Shown here: in pieces, positions 43,123-53,060 of the stretch
Position numbering within the stretch: position 1 is the stretch's first letter
How the letters are laid out: the number at the start of each line of letters is the position of its first letter
Origin: Leuconostoc mesenteroides subsp. mesenteroides
Lineage (GTDB): Bacteria; Bacillota; Bacilli; Lactobacillales; Lactobacillaceae
Length of the DNA stretch: 64,000 nt
Assembly (NCBI GenBank): GCA_009676745.1
Contig: CP046062.1
Span: 1,411,501 to 1,475,500, forward strand
Direction of reading: 5' to 3'
Made by a program: the position numbers and the translations under genes
Notes under the pieces: model-generated
The model's input: the letters and a program-made list of their open reading frames with translations, nothing else
Told to the model about the DNA's origin: nothing
Database searches by the model: none

Positions 43123-43820
43123 ATGAAAGATGCAATAGAATTCAAAACAAGTCAAATGAAGGCACTCATCAAAAGAAGAAATATGAGACAACGTTACCCG
43201 AAGATATTCCTTTAAAAGTGAAATCAGAACTGGATTTTATTGACAAACTTTTGCAAGAGTTCGAAATTGATGAGGAAATTTTTGCAAAGCAAGGTAAGAC
43301 AATTAATATCAAAAATTCACGAGATAAAGAATGGTATTTTCAACAAATGAAGCATTGGACTGAAGGACATCCAAAGGCTACAAATGGACAGTTTGGTAAA
43401 AGCACACTGTATAGATTTGCTTTGCATTTCTTCGTAGAAAATATTGCGCTTAATGCCAACAATGCACGTCTCAATTACTCGGAACTAGCCCAGAAGGTAA
43501 ATGATGCCAACTCCACAAAAAGTGATTCAAAATTGACTGCACAATTGGCAAATGTTGAGGATTTATTAGGCTTTCTTCTAACCATGCAGCAACGCCAACT
43601 TGAGTATATTCCAGAAGGTGTTAATTTAGAAAATGGTTTTGTTAAATATGCCATCAACCCAATTAATCCAACAGAGTTCCAACAATTTGGTACACCAACA
43701 GAACTCAATCCAAACAATGAATTGGCACAATCTTATGAAGAATATAAAAAAATTCGGAGTCGCGATAAGCAGCTGATCAAAAAATATCACCAAACAGGAG
43801 GACAACTTGATGACGACTAA
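43123..43820 (+). pseudogene. Mobilisation-region protein, frameshifted near its start
   Basis: ATG 43123 has a strong AAAGGAG site but its frame ends after 30 codons. A second frame is open from about 43140, runs through YETTLPEDIPLKVKSELDFI without a good start, and continues to 43820. Joining them near 43150-43165 gives a protein of about 230 residues. The body contains EIDEEIFAKQGKTINIKNSR and WTEGHPKATNGQFGKSTLYR and an acidic, helical rest. Its likely function is in mobilisation, by position between the nuclease and the HTH protein, but I recognise no family. The shift may be a sequencing error. Confidence 0.55.
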
Positions 43821-44124
43821 AAAGCACAATCAAAGAAAAACACAACTAACAAAGTATTTAGAACAACTTGATGAGTTCAATTGGCATCATCCGACGCAAG
43901 TTAGTGAGATGGCTGACAGTCAACATGAACGCGATAATCGCACGTACTATTTGGCTCAGATAAGTTTAATTCTGTTTAATAACTATCAACAATCCTACAT
44001 GCAAATTGCTCAAATGCTGAACATGTCCTCCAAAACAGCCCGTCGTTTGACAATTGAATATGAACAAGACTTTGGTAGTTTAGAAGAGATTATGGAGGAA
44101 TTGCAAAATGGCGAAGACTGGTGA
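43810..44124 (+). CDS. Small HTH protein of the mobilisation operon
   Basis: The 104-residue protein starts at ATG 43810 behind AGGAGG and overlaps both neighbours. The C-terminal half has a helix-turn-helix: SYMQIAQMLNMSSKTARRLT. The N-terminal part (KKHNQRKTQLTKYLEQLDEF) is basic. It is probably a DNA-binding accessory or regulator of the relaxase gene, with which it overlaps by 17 bases. I do not recognise a named family. Confidence 0.7.
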   Translation: MTTKKHNQRKTQLTKYLEQLDEFNWHHPTQVSEMADSQHERDNRTYYLAQISLILFNNYQQSYMQIAQMLNMSSKTARRLTIEYEQDFGSLEEIMEELQNGEDW

Positions 44125-45584
44125 AATTGCTGCATTTGCCCTGGGTGAAAAAAAGACGGCAATGGTCAATTTACCAGCGCAGTTTGTCACGTCTAGTACA
44201 GCAGATATGAAGGGACAAAAATACTCAGATTTAGTTGACTATGCTAATAATTCGGAAAAGACAAACGATCTTAATAATGAGTCCATGAACGATTTAATTG
44301 ACTTAAAGGAACAATTTAGCAAGCCTGGCTATGCTAACCGCAATTCTGCGGTAACAGAAACGCATCCAATATTTGGTAGCGAAAAACTAAATTATGAGAA
44401 TCACGATATTTCTGTATTGAGAAGAAATTTGGATGAGGCACAAGAAAATGGAAATAATATCCATGAACTCGCTTTCTCAATCAGAGGTGATTGGTTAGTT
44501 AAAAACAATCTCTATGATCCCGAAACCCGTATGATAGACCAAAATAAGTTGAAGCATGCAGAACAAGAGGTTGCTAAGACGCTAATTAACAAAGGATTTA
44601 ATTTACCTTTGGGAGAAAATGAAAGTGATGTTGTTTGGTTTGGTGTGATTCATCAGGATACTGACCACCTGAACATGCATCTGTGGTTTGCTAAAAAAAG
44701 CCGAGAAACACGACAAGAAATGTTAAAGCAAGAAGGTAAGTATAAAAGGACAGCCAATCGGGGTAATCCCCTTAGAAGTGATTGAACAAGCCAAACGGCA
44801 GTTTAGAAAACAGTTAATGTCATCGCAGGAACTAATGCGTCATCAGGAAATATTGAAAGGTGTTGGCGGATTTAAAAAAGAGATCGTTGAGATAGCAACC
44901 GCAAATCTATTAAATGATCGTCATGCCAAAGCCATTAAACAAATTTATGATGCTTTACCCCAAGACATGAAAGGTCGGTGGCAGGTTGGTAACGCTCATT
45001 TAACATCAGAAAAAGGCAAGATGACAAGAGCAAATCATTTAACAAAGCAACTGTTAGATGATTTGTTCGCAAGAGAGCTAAAACCGGAATACGAAGGATT
45101 TAAGTCGTTAGCACAAGAATATGATGCCATTAATATTGAAGACCAGGGTGTGATGCATAAGGGGCAACCCAAGTGGTCTGAGAATAAGGAAGATGAACTA
45201 AGAAAACGCTTAGCGAATCAACTCTATAAACATTTAGCACAAATTGAAGACACCTCAATAAATGATATTGTCCAACAAATGTCTGGACTGCTAAGCCATG
45301 TTCAAAAACGTGATAAAGGCGATAACGCAGACAAAACTAAAATCGACTCTAGCCCTCAGGAAAATAAGTTCCCTTCCAAGTCGTTGAGCAACACTCCAAA
45401 TCCGAATCACAAGCACATAAATGCTCAAATGTCAGTGCGAGGTGGCTCGTTTAATAAAATTAGTCGTTTGTGGCGTCAGGACATTCGTGCTGAAACAATC
45501 GCAGAACGTCAGTTTTTAAGAAATCAAAAACAAAATGAACGAGAGAAGACTCAAGAAGAATGCCATTCCAAAATAGCAAGATAA
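44108..45584 (+). pseudogene. MobP2-like relaxase, split by one frameshift
   Basis: The first frame (44108-44785, 225 residues) starts behind GGAGGAATTG and contains the N-terminal relaxase domain: FSKPGYANRNSAVTETHPIF and the metal-binding triad HQDTDHLNMHLWF. The second frame begins upstream of 44778 (GVIPLEVIEQAKRQF, SSQELMRHQEILKGVGG) and ends at 45584 with a helical C-terminus. The two overlap, and one base near 44757-44765 (GGGG run) would join them into about 490 residues, the normal size of MobP2/MobL-type relaxases. The enzyme would nick oriT and pilot the strand. The break may be a sequencing error. A copy of its C-terminus is at 34088-34424. Confidence 0.75.
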
Positions 45585-45656
45585 GATTCTCAAGGTTTTT
45601 TAAAAGGAATCATAATTTGGTTCTATTATTTCATCAATTACGGTGATTAATATTCT

Positions 45657-45687
45657 AATTGTCAATTGAAGTTGACAATTGTATAAT
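45657..45687 (+). promoter_or_regulatory. Promoter with inverted repeat for the SIR2-HerA operon
   Basis: TTGTCA (45659-45664) and TATAAT (45682-45687) are 17 bases apart. AATTGTCAA (45657-45665) and TTGACAATT (45672-45680) form a perfect 9-bp inverted repeat that covers the -35 and spacer, so a repressor could shut the promoter. Its start codon is 33 bases downstream. Confidence 0.75.
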
Positions 45688-45720
45688 CAGTCTAGATAAA
45701 CTTGAAAGAAAAAATCTTAT

Positions 45721-46806
45721 ATGAATGATAAAAAAATACCAGAAGAGTTACTAATACATATCCAGAGTTTCATTTCTACTGATTCACTTTTATTTATTGG
45801 GTCAGGCATTTCGGCAGCAGAAGGTATTTCTGGAATGCCAGGGTTAGCTCAGGAGCTTAGGAAGTCTGTGCCTCAAGTAATAGATCAGTCTTGCGACAAA
45901 TACAATCTGGCACAAAAATGGAAGCCTATTGAGCAAAAGCTTTCTTCTGGAGAGGGTTTGGAAAGTGTTTTATTAGAAGAAATGAATGATAATGGCCCAT
46001 TAAACGAAGAAATTCTCAGCATAATCAAAAATATTTCGTGGTCGTTAATTTTTAAAGATGATCAAAATGTTTTAAATAGTGTTTTAGAAGGCTCTAAAAC
46101 ATTACGTTTATCAACTTTTATGGACAAATTCAACCACAAAAATGGTCAATTATGCATTATAACAACAAATTATGATCGACTAGTAGAATACGCATTAGAT
46201 GATTTAAATATTACTGTCAATACTTTATTTACTGATGGTGCGCTGCCGCGTTTTGATAAAAATTCTGCACTGGAACGCGGACAAACATACAGCGTAGTTG
46301 ACCGTAAATATAGACAACAGAAGCGTAATGATTATGCATTGCTTTTAAAGCCACACGGGTCGATAAGTTGGATGAAAAACAAGAAAAATGGTTCCATAGT
46401 TTCTTCTTTGAGTTTATCTAATAAAAGTCCTTGCATTATTACACCTGGAGGTACGAAATATATACAAGGATATAATTCTCCATTTAATGAAATTATTCCA
46501 CTAATGAACACAGAAATAAATGAAAGAAATAAGTATATATTTATAGGTTATGGTTTTAATGATGCTCACCTCGAAAATCAGCTCAGAAATCCACAAAACA
46601 GAAGAAAACCATGTTTGATTATTACTAAATATTTATCAGATACTCATGAAATTTTGAATCTATTAGAAAACTACGTTTTAATTAAAGAATCTACAAGCGA
46701 TGAAAAGTCAACTACTATTATTTATAAAAAAGACAAAAATGTAAAAAAATTCAAAAGTGAGGATACATTGTGGGATATACAATGTCTAGCAGAAAAGATA
46801 TTATGA
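45721..46806 (+). CDS. SIR2-family NADase, defence protein
   Basis: This 361-residue SIR2-fold protein has the NAD-binding motifs FIGSGIS (25-31), TTNYDRL (148-154), the catalytic-His segment KPHGS (210-214) and FIGYGFND (274-281). In prokaryotic defence systems such SIR2 domains cleave NAD+ when phage infection is sensed, starving the cell. Its stop overlaps the start of a HerA-type ATPase by 4 bases (ATGA), so the two are one operon. A SIR2 + HerA pair is the Nezha-type system, in which the two proteins form a large complex. The promoter has an operator-like repeat. No sirtuin zinc-finger or deacetylase signature is seen. The system call is based on this pairing. Confidence 0.85.
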   Translation: MNDKKIPEELLIHIQSFISTDSLLFIGSGISAAEGISGMPGLAQELRKSVPQVIDQSCDKYNLAQKWKPIEQKLSSGEGLESVLLEEMNDNGPLNEEILSIIKNISWSLIFKDDQNVLNSVLEGSKTLRLSTFMDKFNHKNGQLCIITTNYDRLVEYALDDLNITVNTLFTDGALPRFDKNSALERGQTYSVVDRKYRQQKRNDYALLLKPHGSISWMKNKKNGSIVSSLSLSNKSPCIITPGGTKYIQGYNSPFNEIIPLMNTEINERNKYIFIGYGFNDAHLENQLRNPQNRRKPCLIITKYLSDTHEILNLLENYVLIKESTSDEKSTTIIYKKDKNVKKFKSEDTLWDIQCLAEKIL

Positions 46807-48473
46807 CAAATAAATTTGATAAAGAGGGTAACACCTCAATAGGAAAAGTTGTTTACGTGGATTCAGAAAATGTTCTTGCTCAACTTACAACTGAAAATTT
46901 TGACTCTGTGCATGTTGGAGCAATGGTCGGCATATATACAAGTTTTGGGGGTGTTTATATAATTGGAACAGTTTCAAAAATAACAAGTCAGTTTGATGAA
47001 AGCGAAGATAATGACAAAATATCATCAAACCAGTTTAAATTAAATATAGTCGGGACTTTTTATGAAAAAATTGGAGAAAAAAATAATATTTTGAGAAAAG
47101 GTGTCTCTATATACCCTCGTCTTAATGATGTTGTATTTGCTTTTTCACAACTAAATCTAACTTTATTAATGACAAGCTCATCATCAAACGTGAGTGCCGA
47201 AAAGCAACTTGATATTGGTTCTTTTTCAATTAATGACACTTCTAGAGCAGTTTTAGATGGAAATAAATTTTTTCAAAAACATGCTGCAATAGTTGGAAGT
47301 ACGGGGTCGGGTAAAAGTTGGACTGTAGCTACATTATTGGAAAAAGCTTCCAAATTAAATTATGACAACATTATCGTATTTGACATTCATGGTGAGTATT
47401 ACCCTTTAGCCGAAGGAAAAGAAAAAATAGCCGATAAATTATCATTGGGACGTGATAGTGACTTTCAATTGCCATATTGGCTTCTAAATAGAAGCGAATT
47501 GTTATCCATGTTTGTAGATCATGGTGACAATGATGCTCCAAATCAAATTTCACGTTTTACGAAACATATTCTAGATTTAAAAAAACAATCTATAAAATGT
47601 GATGAATTTAATGATATAACTGTCGACTCTCCAATTCCATTTAATATTAAAAATGTTGTTGAATTACTAAAAAAAGATGATGAGGATATGATTCCCACAA
47701 GTGGGAGTAGAACCAAAAAAGGCATTTGGAATGGTAAGTTAACGAGGTTTATTTCTAGACTGGAAACAAAGATGAATGATGCTCGTTATGGTTTTATGTT
47801 TAATCCAAAAGAGGAAACTATGGAACCAAGCTGGCTCCTTGAATTTTACTCCTCATTGTTAAGTAACAATATTGAAAGAAAAGGTATCAAAATTATTGAT
47901 TTATCCGAAGTTCCATCCGATATTTTACCCACTGTTACGGGTACTCTAGCCCGATTATTATTTGACTTTCAAAGCTGGACTTTGTCATCTGATAGAACAC
48001 CAGTTGCGATTTTGGCCGACGAAGCACATCTTTATATTCCTCAAAATGGAAATTCCTCAGAAAAGCAGGCAACGCGAAATTTTGAAAGAATTTCTAAAGA
48101 GGGTAGAAAGTATGGAATGTCTCTGGTGATTGTAAGTCAACGACCTTCTGAAGTAAATGCAACTGTACTTAGTCAGGCTTCTAACTTTGTAGTATTAAGA
48201 TTAAATAACGAAAGTGACAAAAATAGAATTAAAAATCTCCTACCAGATAATATGAATGATACTTTAAGTCAATTACCGCTTTTAGAATTGGGCGAGGCTA
48301 TAATCATTGGAGATTCAATAATTCTTCCTAATAAAATTAAAATAGATACACCCACATTAAAACCAGATAGTAATACGATTGCTTTTTGGGATGATTGGGA
48401 AACAAAGGCAGTCACAAATAATCATCTTTCTAGGACCATAAAAAATATTTTAAGTCAATCCTTTTTGCCTTGA
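46803..48473 (+). CDS. HerA-type ATPase/helicase, partner of SIR2
   Basis: The 556-residue protein starts at ATG 46803 within the SIR2 stop (ATGA); the frame upstream adds 11 residues without a ribosome site. An N-terminal HAS-barrel (SIGKVVYVDSENVLAQLTTE) is followed by a FtsK/HerA RecA-like fold with Walker A GSTGSGKSWT (about 163-172), Walker B VAILADEAHLYIP (about 401-413) and the SQRPSEV sensor segment (about 442). HerA proteins form hexamers. With SIR2 it makes a defence complex in which HerA senses or processes phage DNA and activates or restrains NAD cleavage. No NurA nuclease, the usual repair partner, is present. Confidence 0.85.
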   Translation: MTNKFDKEGNTSIGKVVYVDSENVLAQLTTENFDSVHVGAMVGIYTSFGGVYIIGTVSKITSQFDESEDNDKISSNQFKLNIVGTFYEKIGEKNNILRKGVSIYPRLNDVVFAFSQLNLTLLMTSSSSNVSAEKQLDIGSFSINDTSRAVLDGNKFFQKHAAIVGSTGSGKSWTVATLLEKASKLNYDNIIVFDIHGEYYPLAEGKEKIADKLSLGRDSDFQLPYWLLNRSELLSMFVDHGDNDAPNQISRFTKHILDLKKQSIKCDEFNDITVDSPIPFNIKNVVELLKKDDEDMIPTSGSRTKKGIWNGKLTRFISRLETKMNDARYGFMFNPKEETMEPSWLLEFYSSLLSNNIERKGIKIIDLSEVPSDILPTVTGTLARLLFDFQSWTLSSDRTPVAILADEAHLYIPQNGNSSEKQATRNFERISKEGRKYGMSLVIVSQRPSEVNATVLSQASNFVVLRLNNESDKNRIKNLLPDNMNDTLSQLPLLELGEAIIIGDSIILPNKIKIDTPTLKPDSNTIAFWDDWETKAVTNNHLSRTIKNILSQSFLP

Positions 48474-48785
48474 TTTTTCATATCAAAGAGAACAGATTAG
48501 AAGTCTCACAAATTAATTAGTCAGTTTTCTAATCTGAAAGCAAAAAATATCATAGTCAGCATACTAAAAATTCGATTGATGAACCCATCATGCTTGCATA
48601 TTTTTAATTCAAAATTTTATTTGTTATATAAAACATGAACAAAATTGTATGGTGTAAATATAGTTTATGGCATCTAGTAATTAAACTTAAAAAAGATACT
48701 GGACATTTACTATTTTTAAAAACTGCTAGTTTTTGTGACAATCTGACTGCTGAAAAGACACTATTTACAGAAACTGAGATAGGTA
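48474..48785. other. Intergenic region after HerA, no gene I can support
   Basis: About 310 AT-rich bases. A 69-residue frame at 48635-48844 overlaps the DUF3800 start in another frame, has no ribosome binding site and no recognisable content, and I take it as chance. Confidence 0.4.
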
Positions 48786-50094
48786 ATGTTGAACATAAAT
48801 ATATATTTCGACGAAAAGGGTCCAACAAAGACAATAAGGGGTAACCTAAATCCTGGACAGCCAAAATTTAACTTCTATTCTAAATCCAGTGATAATGTTC
48901 CTGCTTATTGTGGCGTATTTGTTGTAGTTCCGAAGAAGAACCAGAAATCATTTGATACAGACTATCAACGCATAGAACAAAATTATCTGAAAAATCATAA
49001 CAATAAACAAATGAAAGAGATAAAAGGTAAAAATATCTTCAAATCTAAAAATTTTCCTTTGAACGAAATACGTGATTCCAAAGCAATTTTTTTAATCAAA
49101 TATTGAATTTACTTGAGATAAATGATTGTTTAGTACAATTAAGTATTTTTGATAAAAGTCAGGTTTTAATTGTCGATAGGTTGTCTGAGTGGCTTTTTTA
49201 CTTGAAAATTCAAATTTTTTTAAAAATAAAAGTAGAGGAATATCAGTAAATCTGGTCCTTTACGTTTTAACAAAGTTTATTCATAATGAAGATAAGAATA
49301 AAATGGCTTTAGATTCTCTATTGAACGAAAATTTGACTACTTATCAAATACTTAGACGAATCAAAGGCGAAATGATAGATTTTATTCAAGAAAATAAAAA
49401 TAATAAAAAAATGAAACGACAACTGTCAAGCTACAAGGAAATCATTAAATTTATTAATAATTCAGGGAATTTGAACAAAAAAACTAGCTGTTCTTTTCAA
49501 TTCCCCGTTAATCAAATTGCCTATGGACTGGAATTGTGGCTTTCAGAAATTGATGATAGTTCGGACTTTAGCTATGTTAGTTTATTTTTAGATGAGGATG
49601 CTCCAAAAGTAGGATATGTTGATATTAATGCTAATAACATACATGAGAATTGTAGGTCTCAAGAATTTCAAGGAATTAGAGCAGCAGACCTACTAGCGAG
49701 TCTCTTTGGAAAATTACTGAGTTCTTTTGAGAAAAATAGCGAGTACGATAAAGGTGAACCCCAAAAAATAAAAAAATTACCAAAAAATTTTTTTAAGAAA
49801 CTATCTGTTGAACAAGAAAAATTAGTTGCAAATTTAAATAGGCTGCTTATTGAAACTCCATACAATTTTAGTATTGTGCACAGTGAGTACGCTGATTATT
49901 TGTTTACAATGTTATCATGGTTTGAATTATCAACTGAATCCGACCACTTTGATTCAGAGAACCATCTTTATTTGACACTATCAAAGATGGATCAATACTT
50001 TATTCAGATGGGAACACAAGGGAATTTAGTCCGTGCGGCCGGATTTTCAAACACAAAAGAAGCTATAGAAAGCAAATTGTTAAAACCGTTCTGA
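48786..50094 (+). pseudogene. DUF3800 protein, broken by two frameshifts in T runs
   Basis: ATG 48786 starts MLNINIYFDEKGPTKT, the N-terminal (Y/F)xDESG-type strand of DUF3800 with FDE kept, and runs to 49106. The frame then changes in a T7 run (49087-49093): QILNLLEINDCLVQLSIFDK, SQVLIVDRLSEWLFY. It changes again in a T6 run (49194-49199) into the long frame to 50094, which holds the DUF3800 C-terminal Asp motif FQGIRAADLLASLFGK. Repairing both runs gives about 435 residues. DUF3800 is an RNase H-like predicted nuclease family found in defence islands. It follows the SIR2-HerA pair on the same strand, 312 bases away. It may be inactive, phase-variable or mis-sequenced. Confidence 0.65.
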
Positions 50095-50364
50095 AACCGG
50101 AATAATAAAAAATTATAATTTCAAATATTCAATAAACCACAAGCACTAATTGAACCGAATATAGTTACTTACAAAATTAGAAAACGAAACAAAGTAAAGT
50201 GATATAACAGGTTCATGCTACTATTGTGTAATGAGTAAAACTATAGGCTCTAATTTCATTAGGTATTTCGAAAAGCAAAAACGTTATTGTGTTTTTATAA
50301 AATAAAAAAATCTATTCAATTAATATTTCATAATAGCTAAAACTTAATTTACTCAAGGGGAAAA
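50095..50364. other. Intergenic region before the GmrSD-like gene
   Basis: About 270 AT-rich bases with no open frame. It should hold the promoter of the DUF262 gene; I cannot choose a clear one. Confidence 0.4.
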
Positions 50365-52230
50365 ATGATCAATTCGTCTGATGAAAAACAAATAAATAAA
50401 ATCCTGAAGTCTCCAGAACAGTACATCGTTGCGAATTTTCAACGTTCATATGTTTGGAATAATAATGAACAGGACGTTTTGATTAATGACTTTATAAATC
50501 ATATGAAAACGTCCCAAAATGGAGAATACAAATGTACTAATTTTTTTCTAGGAACCATTTTGTCATATAAAGAAAAAAATAAATATTTTATAATCGATGG
50601 TCAGCAGAGGTTAATTACCATTGCTATTTTGTTGACAGTGATTCGGGATTTGGCCTTTCCAATGGCAAAGTTCAAAAGAAATGCAGAGCACTCTCAGAAC
50701 TTACAAACAGAAATCAACGATTTATTAACCTTGGATTCTAATTCCTACAGAATTCTGCCAAATCAAAACTACGGACAAAACTTTTTTATCAGCGTTCTTT
50801 ATAGCGAAGATAGTGAAAACAACATGATTGCCTATAGTCTCAATCCCAGACAATCTTTAAATCCAGCGAAAGATTATTTTTGGCGCATTTATCACCAAGC
50901 TTACTTAAATATCAATAAAACATTAAATAATGCTTTTGAACCCAAATGGACGAAAAGCAAGCAGCTTATTTTTTTGAGCGGTTTATTAAATCAAATAAAA
51001 AACTCAAGCTTCGTTGATTTAAATGCAACAAATAAAGACGATGCATACAAAATATTTGCTGATATTAATTTTAAGGGAAAGAAATTAGTTCCTGTAGACT
51101 TAGCAAAAAATTTGATTTTTTCATTTATTCGGGATGAGGATACCTCTTTCATTGACAACCTAAACGATCAGTGGGCCACTTTTTATAATTTTGCCGAACA
51201 ACATACATCTTTCTCATTTTCCGAATTTTTTAAGTATATCTGGTTTGTTTTTTTTCCTAAAAACCTAAATGCTGAGCTTTTAACTGATGATAGTTATATC
51301 GGAGATAGCATCTCAGAATTTTTAGAAGATTTCGAAAACCATCGACCAAGAAGCACCAAAATTAAATATATTGAAACTGCCGTAAAGTCAATGCGCAATA
51401 TAGTGGAAGTATATAATGAATTACAAACCCCCGAAAATATAAGTGTTTTCAAAAGACACAACTGGCCAAACTACAAAATTAAGTTGCAGTTAATTTCTAA
51501 AACGGCAATAAGTCACTCTTTAAAAAAATATTTGTTTTTGCTTTTAAGGATACACATGCTATTTTTAAAAAGTCCTGAGTCTATCAAGGTTGAATATAGA
51601 CAATTAATTGATATTGTAGCAGATATCGTTATCCTGCATAATGCTATAAGTGAATCTGACGAATTAGCAAAAATAGACGTTCTTATGTTAATCGAGGAAG
51701 AACTTGACCAATTGTTTATTCAAATTCTTACAACTGATAAAAACACAAGGTTAGATTTTGTGATTTCGAATTTTCTAAAATCTTTTGATTCAAAAATCAC
51801 ATCTGATGTAGAACAATTAATGATTGAATCATTATCAAAGCTTACCTACAGCAAACATTCAGATGAATTAATAAACTTCACTACGAAACTTTTTTTGATG
51901 CGTTTCAACGAAAGCGAATATAAAACAGAAAATCCAACGATTGAGCACATTTTTGACGAAAGTAGTCCAAATAAAGTTGTGTTGCAAATTGGTAATTTGA
52001 TTATTTTGGAAGAAAACTTGAATAAAGAATGTAATGATTTAAAGAATAAAAATACTGGTACTTTTTCACTAAAAGATAAAAGCGAAGTTTACGATAAAAG
52101 CCACTATCAAAATGTTATCAAGTTTCAAAACGATTTTGAAAAATTAAATTTGTTTGACATAAATCAAATCAATAGTAGAGGTCGACAAATGGGGGAATCG
52201 TTTATCAGGAAAATGTTTTATACAGACTGA
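50365..52230 (+). CDS. DUF262/DUF1524 fused type IV restriction-like protein (GmrSD family)
   Basis: The 621-residue protein begins with a DUF262 (GmrS, ParB/Srx-like) domain: NFQRSYVWN at 24-32 and the catalytic IIDGQQRL at 76-83, with the DGQQR motif fully kept. The C-terminal third is DUF1524 (GmrD, HNH nuclease) with NPTIEHIFDE near 524-533 and NLIILEENLNKECNDLKN; the classic ExHxxP is EHIFDE, so the proline is lost but His is present. Such fusions cut DNA carrying modified bases (for example glucosylated hydroxymethylcytosine) of phages, using nucleotide hydrolysis. AAGGGG precedes the ATG. It stands alone between intergenic regions in the island. Confidence 0.85.
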   Translation: MINSSDEKQINKILKSPEQYIVANFQRSYVWNNNEQDVLINDFINHMKTSQNGEYKCTNFFLGTILSYKEKNKYFIIDGQQRLITIAILLTVIRDLAFPMAKFKRNAEHSQNLQTEINDLLTLDSNSYRILPNQNYGQNFFISVLYSEDSENNMIAYSLNPRQSLNPAKDYFWRIYHQAYLNINKTLNNAFEPKWTKSKQLIFLSGLLNQIKNSSFVDLNATNKDDAYKIFADINFKGKKLVPVDLAKNLIFSFIRDEDTSFIDNLNDQWATFYNFAEQHTSFSFSEFFKYIWFVFFPKNLNAELLTDDSYIGDSISEFLEDFENHRPRSTKIKYIETAVKSMRNIVEVYNELQTPENISVFKRHNWPNYKIKLQLISKTAISHSLKKYLFLLLRIHMLFLKSPESIKVEYRQLIDIVADIVILHNAISESDELAKIDVLMLIEEELDQLFIQILTTDKNTRLDFVISNFLKSFDSKITSDVEQLMIESLSKLTYSKHSDELINFTTKLFLMRFNESEYKTENPTIEHIFDESSPNKVVLQIGNLIILEENLNKECNDLKNKNTGTFSLKDKSEVYDKSHYQNVIKFQNDFEKLNLFDINQINSRGRQMGESFIRKMFYTD

Positions 52231-52541
52231 TATTACTTTATCTTTCAAATTTTTTGAAAAAAAAGTTTGCATGTTTGTATGATTTGAAGAAATAAATATC
52301 GCTTTTTCTGAATGAGAAACACTGATAAAAAAATAAAATGGATTTCCGAATAAAGGGTACTAATAATTGATTACAAACCTAACACATTATCAAAAAGTTT
52401 GACAGGTTGCGCTCTACGGCATACATGTGATTCTAGCTATTTCTTCAAAGAAAATAACAAATGGAAAATGATAGATCGTAAAAAAAAGAAAATGTTTTTA
52501 ATTGTAATTGTCCAAAAAAAACAATAAAGGAACTGCAACTT
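52231..52541. other. Gap after GmrSD-like gene
   Basis: About 310 bases with no supported gene; AT-rich with an A-rich end leading into the IS30 remnant. Confidence 0.35.
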
Positions 52542-53060
52542 ATGATTGGTTTATCATCTCAAGAACACACTACGATTCAAACTTTGCCGAAATCAAATTA
52601 TCCGGTTCGTAGCTATGTGCATTTCATTACGCGATCGCTGCGATTTCCGGACTTCTCAGTTGAAATTTAGCAAGTTATGACCTATAAAGTTAATACGCGA
52701 CCAATGGGTTGGCATAAAAAATCTACATGGCCGCCAAGACTATCAAACATCAACTACCGCTGCTTTTCTCACTGATCACATCGATATTTTGAAGTAATCA
52801 CCAGAAACTACTGATCGTGTTCTGGGATTACCCTTCAAAACAATTTAGAATTTTATTAATGTGGATTGGCTCAAACTTACAGCACTTTATTTACTAAATA
52901 AAGGAATTCGCCAAACAGGGTCAAACCGATGCTAGACGACAAATATTTGTTCATGGTCGTTCCATTGAAATGAGGTTCAATAGTGTTTAAAAAGGACAAA
53001 TCTTTTGGTCATTTGAAGTTGACACTATGTAACTTGTTACGAAACATGACGATGTTGTGG
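52542..53060 (+). mobile_element. Degenerate IS30-family transposase remnant
   Basis: Several frames on the plus strand together follow the IS30 transposase order. LSSQEHTTIQTLPKSNYPV is the start (helix-turn-helix), VNTRPMGWHKKS the linker, LTDHIDILKSSPETTDRVLG the middle, and SIEMRFNSV with GQSFGHFEVDTM-like and LVTKHDDV the DDE core around GHWEVDT. At least five frameshifts and stops break it, and no inverted repeats are recognised. It is old debris and possibly the reason the ApeA-like gene beyond it is cut. Confidence 0.7.

Noticed and set aside
45721..46806. SIR2 protein as a sirtuin deacetylase
   Set aside because: No zinc-binding Cys residues in the usual spacing, and the HerA partner gene overlaps; the defence NADase reading fits better.
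48635..48844. 69-residue frame on the plus strand before the DUF3800 gene
   Set aside because: No ribosome binding site, overlaps the DUF3800 start in another frame and has no recognisable protein content.
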